From Bacteroidetes bacterium 37-13 (GTDB taxonomy: Bacteria > Bacteroidota > Bacteroidia > Chitinophagales > LD1): 64,000 nt of DNA. Made by a program: the position numbers and the translations under genes. The stretch spans positions 1 to 64,000 of the forward strand of contig MKTC01000025.1 of assembly GCA_001897535.1 (NCBI GenBank). Direction: 5' to 3'. This document shows positions 1 to 10,914 of the stretch, in pieces (position 1 is the first letter of the stretch; each line of letters opens with the position of its first letter). The notes under the pieces were generated by a model. The model was given only the letters and a program-made list of their open reading frames with translations, ran no database searches and had not been told where the DNA came from.

Positions 1-2
1 AC

Positions 3-1688
3 TTCTCCGCTCCTACTGTTTGCAATAGCACAGCTACTAATTTTACTGACCAAACAGTTTTAAAAACAGGAACAATTGTTCAAAATTATACATGGAATTT
101 TGGTGATGGAAATACTGCTACCGGTGCATCTGCTACAAATACTTATTCTACAGCAGGAAATTACAATGCCAAATTAGTTTTAGATTATGGCAACAATTGC
201 TTTGATTCTGTGAGCAAGCAAGTAACAGTTGAACAAAATCCAACTGCCGCATTTACTGCTAACACTGTGTGCGAAAGGAATTATACTAATTTCAACAATA
301 ACTCCTCTCCTGCCGGATTTTCTTCATTATGGAATTTTGCAGATGGTAACACTGATACAACTTTGAACCCTTCGCATCTTTATGCAAGCAACGGAACTTA
401 CTTGGTAAAATTAGTAGTTACAACTGCTGCGCAATGTACAGATTCTATTACCGATACCATTTCAGTTCTTCCGGTTGGCAAGGCGTTGTTTACTGTTCTT
501 CCTGTTTGTTTAGGAGAGCCAACACAGTTTGTAAACAACATAGATACTGTAACTTATCCGGTTTCAAACTTCGATTGGAATTTAGGAAACGGCACCACAT
601 CTAATAATTCAAACCCACAACTTACTTACAGTACAAGTGGAAACTTTAATATTTTACTTATTGCCAACTTTGCAAATGGTTGTGCAGATACAGCTTATGG
701 AAGCACTTCGGTGTTTGAAATTCCTGCATTCACTTACCAAACTAAAAATGTAAGTTGTTTTGCGCAAAATGATGGAGAAATTACACTCAATTCTACTGCC
801 GGCAAGGCACCGTTCAATTTTATTTGGTCTCCGGCACTTAGCAACAATTCGGTGCAGCAAAACTTAGCAGCAGGAGATTATTTTGTTACTTTCTCTGATG
901 CCAATAATTGCAGCGATACTTTAAGCACTATTATCACGCAGCCCGATTCGCTTAGTTTATATGTTGCCTTAGATTCTATTTCTTGTTTTGGCAGAAACGA
1001 TGGCAAACTTCGTGCTTTTGTAACAGGCGGAACTCCTCAATACAGCTATGTTTGGAGCAATGGGATAAATATTTCTGAAAATAAAAACTTGAGCGAAGGC
1101 AACTACCAACTCACCGTTACCGATGCTAATTTGTGTGAGCTAATAAGAAATATTTTATTGCCAAATCCAGCAAGATTCAATGTGCAACTAAAAGAAATTG
1201 ACACTATACAATTAGGTGAAAGTATCACGTTACAGCCAACTTACAATTATTCAAACATTACAAATTGGCAATGGACTCCGGCAACAGCTTTAAATTGTAT
1301 TGATTGCGAAAATCCTGTTGCCAATCCATACAACGATATTGTTTACACCGTTTACGCCACAACCGAAAAAGGTTGCTACGACTCAGCATTTACTGAGATT
1401 ATTGTAGAACACACACCTGTAGTTTATGTGCCGAATTTGTTCACGCCAAATGGCGATGGGTTAAACGATGTGGCAATGGTTTATGCCAATAATGTGCGCG
1501 ATTTAAACTTCCTAATCTTTAATCGCTGGGGCGAAAAAGTGTATGAAGGTCACAATATTACCGAAGGTTGGAATGGCATTTATGCAAACAAATTGCAAAA
1601 TCCTGAAACATACGTTTATGTGGTTACCGTTACTTTCTTAGATAATAAAACCGTAACAAAAACCGGAAGTGTTACTTTGGTGAAGTAG
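3..1688 (+). CDS. PKD / SprB-like repeat protein with T9SS type B (gliding motility-associated) C-terminal domain; 5' truncated by window edge
   Basis: Frame is open from base 3 (FSAPTVCNSTATNFTDQ...), so the listed 210 start is internal. PKD motifs (WNFGDGNT, WNFADGNT), two SprB-like repeats (SCFAQNDGEI, SCFGRNDGKL), C-term VPNLFTPNGDGLNDVA...FNRWGEKVYE...GSVTLVK. Confidence 0.9.
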   Translation, partial: FSAPTVCNSTATNFTDQTVLKTGTIVQNYTWNFGDGNTATGASATNTYSTAGNYNAKLVLDYGNNCFDSVSKQVTVEQNPTAAFTANTVCERNYTNFNNNSSPAGFSSLWNFADGNTDTTLNPSHLYASNGTYLVKLVVTTAAQCTDSITDTISVLPVGKALFTVLPVCLGEPTQFVNNIDTVTYPVSNFDWNLGNGTTSNNSNPQLTYSTSGNFNILLIANFANGCADTAYGSTSVFEIPAFTYQTKNVSCFAQNDGEITLNSTAGKAPFNFIWSPALSNNSVQQNLAAGDYFVTFSDANNCSDTLSTIITQPDSLSLYVALDSISCFGRNDGKLRAFVTGGTPQYSYVWSNGINISENKNLSEGNYQLTVTDANLCELIRNILLPNPARFNVQLKEIDTIQLGESITLQPTYNYSNITNWQWTPATALNCIDCENPVANPYNDIVYTVYATTEKGCYDSAFTEIIVEHTPVVYVPNLFTPNGDGLNDVAMVYANNVRDLNFLIFNRWGEKVYEGHNITEGWNGIYANKLQNPETYVYVVTVTFLDNKTVTKTGSVTLVK

Positions 1689-1793
1689 TAACCGTTACCT
1701 CCTTTGTACAAATATATAGCAATTCCCAATATTTAGAATTGCTTTCTAATCTATCACAACTAATTTTTCTAACTTGCGGCTTTAATTTTTCCT

Positions 1794-2975
1794 ATGGAAA
1801 TAGATATTGATATTTTTGAAAATACAGAAGCTGCTTTTGCTGCTAAAAACAATACGGCACTTAAAGAAGCACAAGTTCTTTTTAAACTCATGGGAAACAA
1901 CTCTTTGGTGAGTTTGGGCGCTAAAGCTGCCAATTTTGCTTTAAAGTTGCACTTGCCTGTTACACCGCTTTTTCGCATCACTGTTTACGAACAATTTTGC
2001 GGTGGCGAAACTTTTGATGAGTGCAAAAAAACAATTAAAAACTTGAGTAGCTATGGCGTTTCTGCCATGTTGAATTACGGAGTTGAGTTAAAAGAATGTG
2101 AAAATGATTTCGATATTGCAGTTGAAGAAAACTTAAAGGCAATTGATTTTGCAGGAAAGAATAAATCTGCAAATGCAGTATGTATAAAACCCACAGGACT
2201 CGGACGCTTAGCACTTTTTGAAAAAGCACAATCAGGCAATAAATTAACCAAAGCGGAAAGCGAAGAACTGCAAAGAGTAAAAGACCGTTTTCATCGCTTA
2301 GGCAAAGCTGCAGTTGTTTCAAATATTCATTTATACATAGATGCAGAAGAAACATGGTTTCAAAATACTATTGATGAAATAGTGGAAGAAATGATGGCTT
2401 TGTACAATACAAAAAAACCAATAATTTACAACACGGTTCAGCTTTATAGAAATGATAGATTGGCTTATTTGAAAAAAGAAATAGAACGCGCTAAAACTCA
2501 AAATTATTTCTATGGAATTAAGTTAGTTCGCGGTGCTTATATGGAAAAAGAAAATGAACGTGCCGAGCAAAACGGTTATGCTTCACCAATTCATAAAAAC
2601 AAAAAAGGAAGCGACAAAGACTACGATGCAGCAGTTGAATTTTGTATTGAAAATATTGAAAATACAGCCTGTTGCATTGCCACACAAAACGAACAAAGTT
2701 GCTACTTGGCTGCTAAAAGTTTAGCCCAAAAGAAAATTCCGTTTAATCATTCACACATCTGTTTTTCGCAGCTTTACGGCATGGGCGATAACATTACTTT
2801 CAACTTGGCAAAATTGGGATTTAATGCCTACAAATATTTACCTTACGGTCCTGTGAAAGATGTAATTCCTTATTTAATACGCAGAGCACAAGAAAACACC
2901 TCTGTGAACGGACAAATGAGCCGTGAATTAAAACTTATACAACAAGAAATTGAACGAAGAAAAAAGCGCGGTTGA
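1794..2975 (+). CDS. Proline dehydrogenase family protein
   Basis: PRODH features: GVSAMLNYGVE, VCIKPTGLGR, YFYGIKLVRGAYMEKE, YLPYGPVKDVIPYLIRRAQENTS. Confidence 0.9.
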   Translation: MEIDIDIFENTEAAFAAKNNTALKEAQVLFKLMGNNSLVSLGAKAANFALKLHLPVTPLFRITVYEQFCGGETFDECKKTIKNLSSYGVSAMLNYGVELKECENDFDIAVEENLKAIDFAGKNKSANAVCIKPTGLGRLALFEKAQSGNKLTKAESEELQRVKDRFHRLGKAAVVSNIHLYIDAEETWFQNTIDEIVEEMMALYNTKKPIIYNTVQLYRNDRLAYLKKEIERAKTQNYFYGIKLVRGAYMEKENERAEQNGYASPIHKNKKGSDKDYDAAVEFCIENIENTACCIATQNEQSCYLAAKSLAQKKIPFNHSHICFSQLYGMGDNITFNLAKLGFNAYKYLPYGPVKDVIPYLIRRAQENTSVNGQMSRELKLIQQEIERRKKRG

Positions 2976-3819
2976 GATTATTGAACCTAAGCAACAGCGC
3001 TGGGTAATTCATCTCTCTTATTTCGGAAATAAATATAGCGGTTGGCAAGTACAACCAAATAGCGAAACAGTGCAAGGCGTAATTAACGCAGCGCTGCGAA
3101 AACTGCTTCGCCACCCGATTGCTTCAATGGGTTGTGGCAGAACAGATACCGGAGTTCATGCTAAGCAATTTTACATGCACTTTGATAGCGATAGTATTAC
3201 CGATATTGAGAATTTTAAATTTCGCTTAAACTGTGTTTTGCCCGAAGATATTGCCGTTCATGAAGTATTAAAAGCAAAGGAAAGAACAAACACACGTTTT
3301 AACGCTACTTCAAGAAGCTACGAATATTTTATCCATTTCCATAAGAATGCTTTTTTGAGTAGATACAGTTTGTTTCAAGGTTTTTACCCAATCAATTGGA
3401 GTGATATTGAAGCAGCTTCGGAAATACTTTTGCAGGTAAAAGACTTTACTTCGCTTTGTTTGCCCAGCGAAGATTTCAAAACCAATATTTGCCATATTGA
3501 ACATGCTCGTTGGGATGTAATTGACTCTTTTGAGAAAGTACTAAAACCTTTCGAAAAAGACTGTTTATATCCATCACTTACAACGCTGCAAACTCAAGAT
3601 TTCGGAGTGCGATTTACCATAACCTCAAACCGTTTTCTACGTGGCATGGTTCGCACCATTGTTGGCACATTGCTTATGGTTGGAAAAGGAAAAATTTCTG
3701 TTCAAGAATTTAAAGATACCGTAGCTAACCAAGCTAAATTTCGTATGCAACTTTCTGCACCACCACAAGGTTTGTATTTATCGCAAGTAAAATATCCTGA
3801 TGGCTATCCAATTCAATAG
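2950..3819 (+). CDS. truA: tRNA pseudouridine(38-40) synthase TruA
   Basis: YFGNKYSGWQVQPNSETVQGVINAAL, catalytic-region GCGRTDTGVHA; overlaps PRODH 3' end by 26 bp. Confidence 0.92.
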   Translation: MNEEKSAVEIIEPKQQRWVIHLSYFGNKYSGWQVQPNSETVQGVINAALRKLLRHPIASMGCGRTDTGVHAKQFYMHFDSDSITDIENFKFRLNCVLPEDIAVHEVLKAKERTNTRFNATSRSYEYFIHFHKNAFLSRYSLFQGFYPINWSDIEAASEILLQVKDFTSLCLPSEDFKTNICHIEHARWDVIDSFEKVLKPFEKDCLYPSLTTLQTQDFGVRFTITSNRFLRGMVRTIVGTLLMVGKGKISVQEFKDTVANQAKFRMQLSAPPQGLYLSQVKYPDGYPIQ

Positions 3820-3902
3820 TCTAAGTGCTTAGATTATTCATAAAAAAATAGCTAAAAAAAATTAGGTTTGCGATAAAGAAAACGGATAGCACAGCGAAAG
3901 AA

Positions 3903-4772
3903 ATGGCAAAAAAGCGCATCAATAAAAATAGTAACACGCTCAAAAACCGTTATCGTTTTGTTGTATTGAACGATGAGACTTTTGAGGAAAAATTTGCGCT
4001 TACACTTACCCGAAACAATGCTTTTGTATTTATCAGCACCATTGTGGTAGTTCTAATTGCGCTCACCAGCGCTGCAATTATTTATACACCTTTAAAATAT
4101 TTCATTCCCGGTTTTGGAGATTACAACTACCGCAGCCAAATACTTCAACTTCAATTTAAAGCCGATTCAATAGAAAATCGCATTCAAGCCAGAGAAGAAT
4201 GGCTTGCTAATGTCAATAAAGTAATGAGAGGAGAAATTGATACCACCATTCCAAAAGCACCGCAGAAAACAGAAGCAAAAGTTGAAAAAGTAAAAGGACC
4301 TTCAAAAGCAGAAGAAGAACTAAGGAAAATAGTTGAAGAGGAAGAAACATTTTCTTTAAGCTACAATGCAGCTTCCATAAACGAAGAATTGGAAGAGTTA
4401 AAGCAAATTCATTTTATAGCACCGGTGAATGGTTTTGTAACCGATGATTTTAATTCTGCCAATGCACATTTTGCATTAGATATTGCCACCAATAAAGATG
4501 AGCCGGTGAAAGCAATTTTAGATGGAACTATCGTGAGTGCCAACTTTACTTTAGACGGTGGATATACCATTGCTGTTCAGCATAAAGATAATTTAATAAG
4601 TTTTTACAAGCATTTAGGCACTATTTTAAAGAAAACGGGTACATTTGTACGAGCAGGAGAAGTAATTGGTATTGTAGGTAACACGGGTGAATTGACTAAC
4701 GGCACACATCTCCATTTTGAAATTTGGAAGAACGGAAAGCCAATAAACCCACGAACAATTATCCCTTTTTAG
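3903..4772 (+). CDS. M23 family metallopeptidase, membrane anchored
   Basis: N-terminal TM segment; C-terminal LytM/M23: HFALDIATNKDEPVKAILDG...HLGTILKKTGTFVRAGEVIGIVGNTGELTNGTHLHFEIWKNGKPINP. Confidence 0.9.
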   Translation: MAKKRINKNSNTLKNRYRFVVLNDETFEEKFALTLTRNNAFVFISTIVVVLIALTSAAIIYTPLKYFIPGFGDYNYRSQILQLQFKADSIENRIQAREEWLANVNKVMRGEIDTTIPKAPQKTEAKVEKVKGPSKAEEELRKIVEEEETFSLSYNAASINEELEELKQIHFIAPVNGFVTDDFNSANAHFALDIATNKDEPVKAILDGTIVSANFTLDGGYTIAVQHKDNLISFYKHLGTILKKTGTFVRAGEVIGIVGNTGELTNGTHLHFEIWKNGKPINPRTIIPF

Positions 4773-4792
4773 TAATTAAAACCTTACTAACA

Positions 4793-5194
4793 ATGTTTAA
4801 TAAAAAAGATACCACACAAGACAAATTAGCCATTCAAAAGGCAATGACCATGTTTGGGCAAGGCACACAAATTGAAGGCAATGCTAATTCCGATGGCGAT
4901 ATTAGAGTTGATGGCGAAGTAAAAGGTTCGCTTACTTCAAAATCTAAAATTGTGCTTGGCGTTACCGGAATTGTAAATGGCGATATCTATTGCCAAAATG
5001 CAACAATCGAAGGAAAAGTTAATGGCAATATTTACGTTTCAGAATTATTGATTCTCACAAAATCAGCATTAGTAACTGGAGATATTCAACTTAAAAAATT
5101 AGTGGTTGAAGAAGGTGCGCGTTTCTCCGGCAAATGCAGCATGGGAAATTTAAAAGTAAATAGAAACGAAGAAAATTTAGCAAAAGCGCTATAA
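4793..5194 (+). CDS. Bactofilin (polymer-forming cytoskeletal protein)
   Basis: In-frame ATG at 4793 preferred over 4724; G-TQIEGNANSDGDIRVDGEVKGSL...GNIYVSELLILTKSALVTGDI bactofilin beta-helix pattern. Confidence 0.88.
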   Translation: MFNKKDTTQDKLAIQKAMTMFGQGTQIEGNANSDGDIRVDGEVKGSLTSKSKIVLGVTGIVNGDIYCQNATIEGKVNGNIYVSELLILTKSALVTGDIQLKKLVVEEGARFSGKCSMGNLKVNRNEENLAKAL

Positions 5195-5199
5195 GAAAT

Positions 5200-5766
5200 A
5201 TGGCTACGTTTTCAATTCACTCATTATGGAAAGATTGGAAAGAAGTAGTTTACTTTCTTGGCAAAGTAGTTTTAATCTATGGCACTTGGCGCATCATAAG
5301 ATATTTTGGCGACACCTATCCCAATTTTTTATTTGGAGGTTGGGCAGCAGCTTATGAGTTTGTTGCACAAAAGCTTGTGCAAGGCGCATCAATTATTCTT
5401 ACAGTTTTAGGATATACACATGAACACTACGGCAGAATATTGATTATTGAAGGAACAAGAGGCATTCGCGTGGAGAATTTATGTGTTGGATTTCCTTCCT
5501 TCTTTATCTTTTCAGGTTTAATTTTAGGATTTGGAAATAATTGGCGCGATAAAATTTGGTATATTCCTTTAGGTGTTTCCCTTATCTATCTTATCAATAT
5601 CGGCAGAATTCTTGCGCTTGCCCTATTCCAAATTTATTCAACTAAATATTTCGATTTAGCGCATAATTATTTTTATGTGTATATCACCTACGCTTTAATT
5701 TTTATTCTCGTAGCTTTTTGGATGGAAAAATTAGCCTATAAAAAGCACAATATTTCAGCATCATAA
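5200..5766 (+). CDS. Exosortase/archaeosortase family protein
   Basis: Multi-TM; VENLCVGFPSFFIFSGLI (Cys), LINIGRILALALF (Arg), FDLAHNYFYVYITYALIF (His) match the Cys/Arg/His spacing of exosortases. Confidence 0.8.
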   Translation: MATFSIHSLWKDWKEVVYFLGKVVLIYGTWRIIRYFGDTYPNFLFGGWAAAYEFVAQKLVQGASIILTVLGYTHEHYGRILIIEGTRGIRVENLCVGFPSFFIFSGLILGFGNNWRDKIWYIPLGVSLIYLINIGRILALALFQIYSTKYFDLAHNYFYVYITYALIFILVAFWMEKLAYKKHNISAS

Positions 5767-6257
5767 TGAATACCAAAACAGTACTGCTTCAATTATTTCA
5801 AGAATTTATTTGGTGGGGAATTACTGCTGCAATTTGCGTAGCAGTTTTATATCCAATCACTTCAAAGATGGACTATCAATATGTAGTTTTAAATTCGTTT
5901 TTTATTGTAATCGGAATTACTTCTTTGCGATACTTTCTATTTTTCAATTCACTATTCTTTCTACAAAATGTATGGGTTCGGTTTGGCATTTTTGTTACAA
6001 ATCTAATTCTATGGATGGTAGTAATAAATAAGTACGAAAGCATGTTTCAAGTACTTGATATTTTTGACACCTCTCAATTAGGAAAACCATTGGTATTTCT
6101 TTCAATAAGCGCTCAAACAGAATTGATGAAATACATCTATCAAGAAATTTTACTTTCAGGACTTTGCGCACTCATCGGTTTAGTGTTTTTAAACTTACGA
6201 ATTGTTGGATCTTATTGGCGCGTTGCAAAAATCCGCTTCACTGCAAGAATGCAATAA
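5766..6257 (+). CDS. Small multi-TM protein, probable exosortase-associated partner
   Basis: ATG overlaps the last base of the upstream stop; about 4 hydrophobic segments; no recognised enzyme motif. Confidence 0.6.
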   Translation: MNTKTVLLQLFQEFIWWGITAAICVAVLYPITSKMDYQYVVLNSFFIVIGITSLRYFLFFNSLFFLQNVWVRFGIFVTNLILWMVVINKYESMFQVLDIFDTSQLGKPLVFLSISAQTELMKYIYQEILLSGLCALIGLVFLNLRIVGSYWRVAKIRFTARMQ

Positions 6258-6321
6258 AAACCTTCTGCTATTTTTTTTCAATTTGTAAATAAACTTTAAC
6301 GCAAAATGTTTTCAATAAACT

Positions 6322-6329
6322 TATTTTCG
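6322..6329 (+). promoter_or_regulatory. Candidate -7 element TATTTTCG upstream of TPR gene
   Basis: TAnnTT(T/C)G-like element 42 nt before ATG 6372. Confidence 0.4.
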
Positions 6330-6371
6330 CCAACTTAATCGTAAAAAGCAATTATCAATAACAACAAAACA

Positions 6372-7946
6372 ATGACTAAATCATTTTATGCTGCTGCGTT
6401 TACATTCATTACTTTTTCAGTAAGCGCACAAACTATTCAAGAAGCACAAAAGGAAATTGAAAACGAAAACTTTTTCAAAGCAAAAACGCTTTTACGCAAA
6501 ATGTTGGCAGATCCTGCAAGCGATAAAAGTTCTATCAACTATTATTTAGGGAATGCTTATTTAAAAGATGATGACAAAGACTCTGCAAAAGTATTTTACA
6601 ATGCTTCGGTAGCGGCTGCTGAAAGCAAATCTGCCATTGCAAATGTTGCCGCAGGTCGCTTAGCACTTTTGGGAAATAAAAAAGAAGAAGCTAAAACATC
6701 TTTTGACCGCGCTCTGCAATTAACTAAATATAAAAATGCAGAAATACAATATCAAATTGGCGATGCGTATTCTTCTGCTCCGGAAAAAAACTTACCGGAA
6801 GCAATTAAGGCTTTTGAAGAAGCATCACGTTTAAACCAAAAAAGCGGTATTTATTTAATTGCTTTAGGCGATGCTTATTTAGAAAATAACGAAGGTGGAA
6901 AAGCACTTAGCAAGTATGAAGCAGCACGCGATTTAGATCCCAAAAATGCTTTGGCATTATTAAAAGTTGCTCGCGTAAACCGTGCAGGAAAAATTTATCC
7001 TGATGCCATAACTGCTTATGAAAGTGCTATTCAGGTTGATCCTAATTTTGCAGTTGCCTACAAAGAACTTGGTGAAACATATTACCTAAGCAAGCAATAC
7101 GATAAAGTAGCTCCAATGTTCAAAAAATATGTGGAATTAAACAGCGATGATGCTGAAGCTAAAACAAAGTACATCGCCTTTTTGTTCCAAACAAAAGACT
7201 ATGAAAATGTGGCAACAGAAGCACAAAAAGCTATTGCAGCAGAGCCTAATAATTATATCTATTACAGAATGGCAGCATTCGCTAACTACGAGTTAAAACG
7301 CTACAAAGAAGGCTATGAAGCTGCACAAAAATTTTGGGCGTTAAACGATAAAAAAGTTAAGCCTATAGACTATGTTTATTCTGCAAAATTGGCTTCGTTG
7401 ATGGGCGATACCACCCAAGCAATCAATTATTTTACTACTGCATTGCAGAACGACTCAAACGATTGTGAGTTAATAGGAGAATTTGCAAAAGCACTTTATT
7501 TCGCTAAGCGCTATCCTGAAGCAATTACACAATACAACACTAAAGAAACAAAGTGTGGCTCGCTTGCAGCTTTAGATATTTTCAATTTAGGAAGAGCCTA
7601 TTTTTTTAATAAAGATTATGTGAATGCAGATACCACATTTGCAAAATTTATTGCCAGAACCCCTTCCACACCTGAAGGTTATTTATGGCGTGGGAAAAGT
7701 GCTGCATTTATGGACGATGCCACTAATCCTAAGTTTTTAGCAATGCCATACTATCAACTTTTTATTGATAAATTTAGCGCAGACCCAGCTAAAAATAAAA
7801 AGGGTTTGATAGAGTCTTATATTTATTTAGGCTCTTACTACGCATCTAAAAACGAGTTAAATACAGCAAAAGAAACTTTTAATAAAGCACTTGAGCTTGA
7901 TCCTAGTGATAAAGACGCGCAAGAACTTTTAAAAATGTTGAAGTAA
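6372..7946 (+). CDS. Tetratricopeptide repeat protein, secreted
   Basis: Signal peptide MTKSFYAAAFTFITFSVSAQ; many TPR motifs. Confidence 0.88.
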   Translation: MTKSFYAAAFTFITFSVSAQTIQEAQKEIENENFFKAKTLLRKMLADPASDKSSINYYLGNAYLKDDDKDSAKVFYNASVAAAESKSAIANVAAGRLALLGNKKEEAKTSFDRALQLTKYKNAEIQYQIGDAYSSAPEKNLPEAIKAFEEASRLNQKSGIYLIALGDAYLENNEGGKALSKYEAARDLDPKNALALLKVARVNRAGKIYPDAITAYESAIQVDPNFAVAYKELGETYYLSKQYDKVAPMFKKYVELNSDDAEAKTKYIAFLFQTKDYENVATEAQKAIAAEPNNYIYYRMAAFANYELKRYKEGYEAAQKFWALNDKKVKPIDYVYSAKLASLMGDTTQAINYFTTALQNDSNDCELIGEFAKALYFAKRYPEAITQYNTKETKCGSLAALDIFNLGRAYFFNKDYVNADTTFAKFIARTPSTPEGYLWRGKSAAFMDDATNPKFLAMPYYQLFIDKFSADPAKNKKGLIESYIYLGSYYASKNELNTAKETFNKALELDPSDKDAQELLKMLK

Positions 7947-7951
7947 TAAAA

Positions 7952-8521
7952 ATGATTCTTCCGATTGTAGCTTATGGCGATGCCATACTTAGAAAGCGTG
8001 GCGAAAACATTGACAAAAAATATCCTGAATTACAGAAGTTAATTGACGATATGTTTGAAACAATGGAAAACGCCAGAGGTGTTGGTTTGGCTGCTCCACA
8101 AATAAATAAATCAATACGTTTGTTTGTGGTAGATAGCACCCGAATGTCAGATGATGACGAGGGAGAAGTAGGTTCACCAGATGGAATTAGAGAAGTGTTT
8201 TTAAACCCAAAACTTTTTGATGAAACCGGAAAAGAATGGGCTTACGAAGAAGGTTGCTTGAGTATTCCCGGAGTGCGCGAAAATGTTACTCGTTTAGACA
8301 CTATTTCAATTCAATACTACGACCGCAATTTCGACTTCCATGAAAAGACTTTTGATGGGCTTACTGCGCGTGTAATTCAACACGAATACGACCATATTGA
8401 AGGGAAACTTTTCATAGACCATTTAAAGCCGCTCAAACGTACTTTGCTAAAGGGAAAATTAGATAATATCTCTAAAGGGAAAGTGAGCGTGGATTACAAA
8501 ATGCGCTTTCCAAAAAAATAA
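7952..8521 (+). CDS. def: Peptide deformylase
   Basis: GVGLAAPQI, EGCLSIPG, QHEYDHIEG motifs. Confidence 0.97.
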   Translation: MILPIVAYGDAILRKRGENIDKKYPELQKLIDDMFETMENARGVGLAAPQINKSIRLFVVDSTRMSDDDEGEVGSPDGIREVFLNPKLFDETGKEWAYEEGCLSIPGVRENVTRLDTISIQYYDRNFDFHEKTFDGLTARVIQHEYDHIEGKLFIDHLKPLKRTLLKGKLDNISKGKVSVDYKMRFPKK

Positions 8522-8526
8522 AAAGC

Positions 8527-9309
8527 ATGCAAGCACAAGCGAAATTTAAAGTGGCGTTAGTGCAAGCAAATATACATTGGGAAAATGTTCAAAAAAACAT
8601 TGAGCATTTCAATGAACTATTAAAGCAAATTTCGGCAGTAGATTTAATTGTGCTGCCGGAAATGTTCACCACAGGATTTTCTATCAATACCGAACTTGCA
8701 AAAGAAAATAGCACTATTGCTTTGCCTTGGCTGCAAGCAACAGCAAAAGAGAAAAATGCTGTAATGTGTGGAAGCGTTATTATTGAAGAAAGTCAATCAT
8801 TTTACAATCGCCTTTTTTGGGTTGAACCAAGTGGAAGAATCTCCACTTACGATAAGCGTCATCTGTTTTCACTTAGTGAAGAACCAAAGCACTTTTCAGC
8901 AGGAAAAGAGCGCTTAATAGTAGAGTATAAAGGTTGGAAATTTTGTCCGCTGGTTTGCTACGATTTGCGCTTTCCCGTTTGGAGCAGAAACCAAGATAAC
9001 TATAACGTTTTACTGTACATAGCAAGTTGGCCACAAAAGAGAGATTTTGCATGGAACACACTTTTGCCTGCACGTGCCATAGAAAATCAAAGCTACGTAA
9101 TTGGCGTAAATAGAATTGGAATAGACGGAAATGGACTTTCCTATTCAGGCAACTCGGCAGTTTATGATGCTTTAGGGGAAAAGTTATTTTCAAATTCTGT
9201 TCATCAAGAAAGTATTAAAATTGCAACATTAGATTTTGCTTCACAACAAAAAATTCGTACAAAACTTCCTTTTTTAAACGATAGAGATTCTTATTCAATT
9301 TCTGAATAG
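8527..9309 (+). CDS. Nitrilase / omega-amidase family carbon-nitrogen hydrolase
   Basis: VLPEMFTTGF (Glu), YDKRHLFSLSEE (Lys), LVCYDLRFPVWSRN (Cys). Confidence 0.92.
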   Translation: MQAQAKFKVALVQANIHWENVQKNIEHFNELLKQISAVDLIVLPEMFTTGFSINTELAKENSTIALPWLQATAKEKNAVMCGSVIIEESQSFYNRLFWVEPSGRISTYDKRHLFSLSEEPKHFSAGKERLIVEYKGWKFCPLVCYDLRFPVWSRNQDNYNVLLYIASWPQKRDFAWNTLLPARAIENQSYVIGVNRIGIDGNGLSYSGNSAVYDALGEKLFSNSVHQESIKIATLDFASQQKIRTKLPFLNDRDSYSISE

Positions 9310-9312
9310 TAA

Positions 9313-9339
9313 CAAAAAAGCCACCCAAAAAGAGTGGCT
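9313..9339 (-). terminator. Rho-independent terminator of icd
   Basis: On minus strand: AGCCAC...GTGGCT followed by TTTTTTG, just after the icd stop. Confidence 0.7.
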
Positions 9340-9368
9340 CTTGAATAAATATTTAAGCAAAAAATTGC

Positions 9369-10697
9369 TTAGAAATTCTTAATGATTTGATTGCCAAATT
9401 CACTGCATTTTACTTCTGTTGCACCTTCCATTAAGCGAGCAAAATCGTAAGTTACGTGCTTACCAGCAATAGCGCCACTCAATCCCTTGTGAATTAATTT
9501 AGCAGCTTCGTCCCAACCTAAATACTCAAACATCATAGCGCCAGAAAGTATCACAGAACCTGGATTTACTTTATCTAAATCAGCATATTTTGGAGCTGTA
9601 CCGTGTGTAGCTTCAAAAATAGCATGTCCGGTTACGTAGTTAATATTTGCTCCAGGAGCAATGCCAATACCGCCAACTTGTGCTGCTAAAGCATCGCTTA
9701 GGTAATCACCATTTAGGTTTAATGTAGCAATTACATCAAAATCTTCCGGTCGGGTTAAAACTTGCTGCAAAGTGATGTCTGCAATAGCATCTTTTACTAA
9801 TAATTTACCCGATGCCAAAGCTTGTTTTTGCTCTTCGTTTGCAGCCGCTTCACCTTTTGCCTTTTTAGTTTTTTCCCACTGGTTCCAAGTGTAAGTTTGG
9901 TCTGCAAATTCAGTTTCTGCAAGTTGGTAGCCCCAATCGCGGAATGCTCCTTCAGTAAACTTCATAATGTTTCCTTTATGAACCAAGGTTAAGCTTTTAC
10001 GTTTTTGCGTTAGAGCAAACTCAATAGCAGAGCGGATTAGGCGCTGTGAACCAATTTTTGAAACGGGCTTAATTCCTATGCCTACACAAGTATCAAAATC
10101 GGCATCTTTTAAACGAGCAATTTTCAAATAGTCTTTGCCGCGTTTTTTATCGCTAAAGCGAATTTTATTATACTCTTTCTCAAATTTTTTCTTTAAGAAT
10201 TTAAGAATTTCGTTTGCTTGTTCGCTACCTCCTGCATATTCAATTCCAGCATAAATATCTTCGGTGTTTTCACGGAAAATTACCATATCAACAGCTTCCG
10301 GTTTTTTTACCGGAGAAGGTGTGCCAGTATAATATTTCACCGGACGAAGACAAACATATAAATCTAAAATTTGACGTAAAGCTACGTTCAAAGAACGGAT
10401 TCCTCCTCCTACCGGAGTAGTAAGCGGACCTTTAATTCCCACCAAATATTCTCTAAATGCATCTAAGGTCTCTTCTGGCAACCAATTTCCTGTTTTGTTG
10501 AAAGCTTTCTCGCCTGCAAGTACTTCTTTCCATTCAATTTTCTTTTTGCCTTTGTATGCTTTTTCTACTGCTGCATCAAGCACTTTCACAGATGCGTGCC
10601 AAATATCCGGACCTGTTCCATCTCCTATAATAAAAGGAATTACCGGATTGTTAGGCACTTTTAATTTGCCACGGCTTATTGTAATTTTTTCTCCCAT
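9369..10697 (-). CDS. icd: NADP-dependent isocitrate dehydrogenase
   Basis: [88 protein letters not shown]. Confidence 0.96.
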   Translation of the reverse strand: MGEKITISRGKLKVPNNPVIPFIIGDGTGPDIWHASVKVLDAAVEKAYKGKKKIEWKEVLAGEKAFNKTGNWLPEETLDAFREYLVGIKGPLTTPVGGGIRSLNVALRQILDLYVCLRPVKYYTGTPSPVKKPEAVDMVIFRENTEDIYAGIEYAGGSEQANEILKFLKKKFEKEYNKIRFSDKKRGKDYLKIARLKDADFDTCVGIGIKPVSKIGSQRLIRSAIEFALTQKRKSLTLVHKGNIMKFTEGAFRDWGYQLAETEFADQTYTWNQWEKTKKAKGEAAANEEQKQALASGKLLVKDAIADITLQQVLTRPEDFDVIATLNLNGDYLSDALAAQVGGIGIAPGANINYVTGHAIFEATHGTAPKYADLDKVNPGSVILSGAMMFEYLGWDEAAKLIHKGLSGAIAGKHVTYDFARLMEGATEVKCSEFGNQIIKNF

Positions 10698-10914
10698 CTT
10701 GGTTTGTTTAATGTTAAAATAATTTCGTTTAAGTTTTATGCAAGACGCGAACCTAAAATGATTTTTCGAAAATTGAAATCAATATAAATGCCTAAATTCA
10801 AAAAATATGTTTTAATAGCAGCTAACCTCACAAAAAGTTTAAAATCATTTCGCATAGAAACAAATGTGCAGAACTATTAAAACTGCCTATTGCATATTGA
10901 ATACTTTAGCTCGC

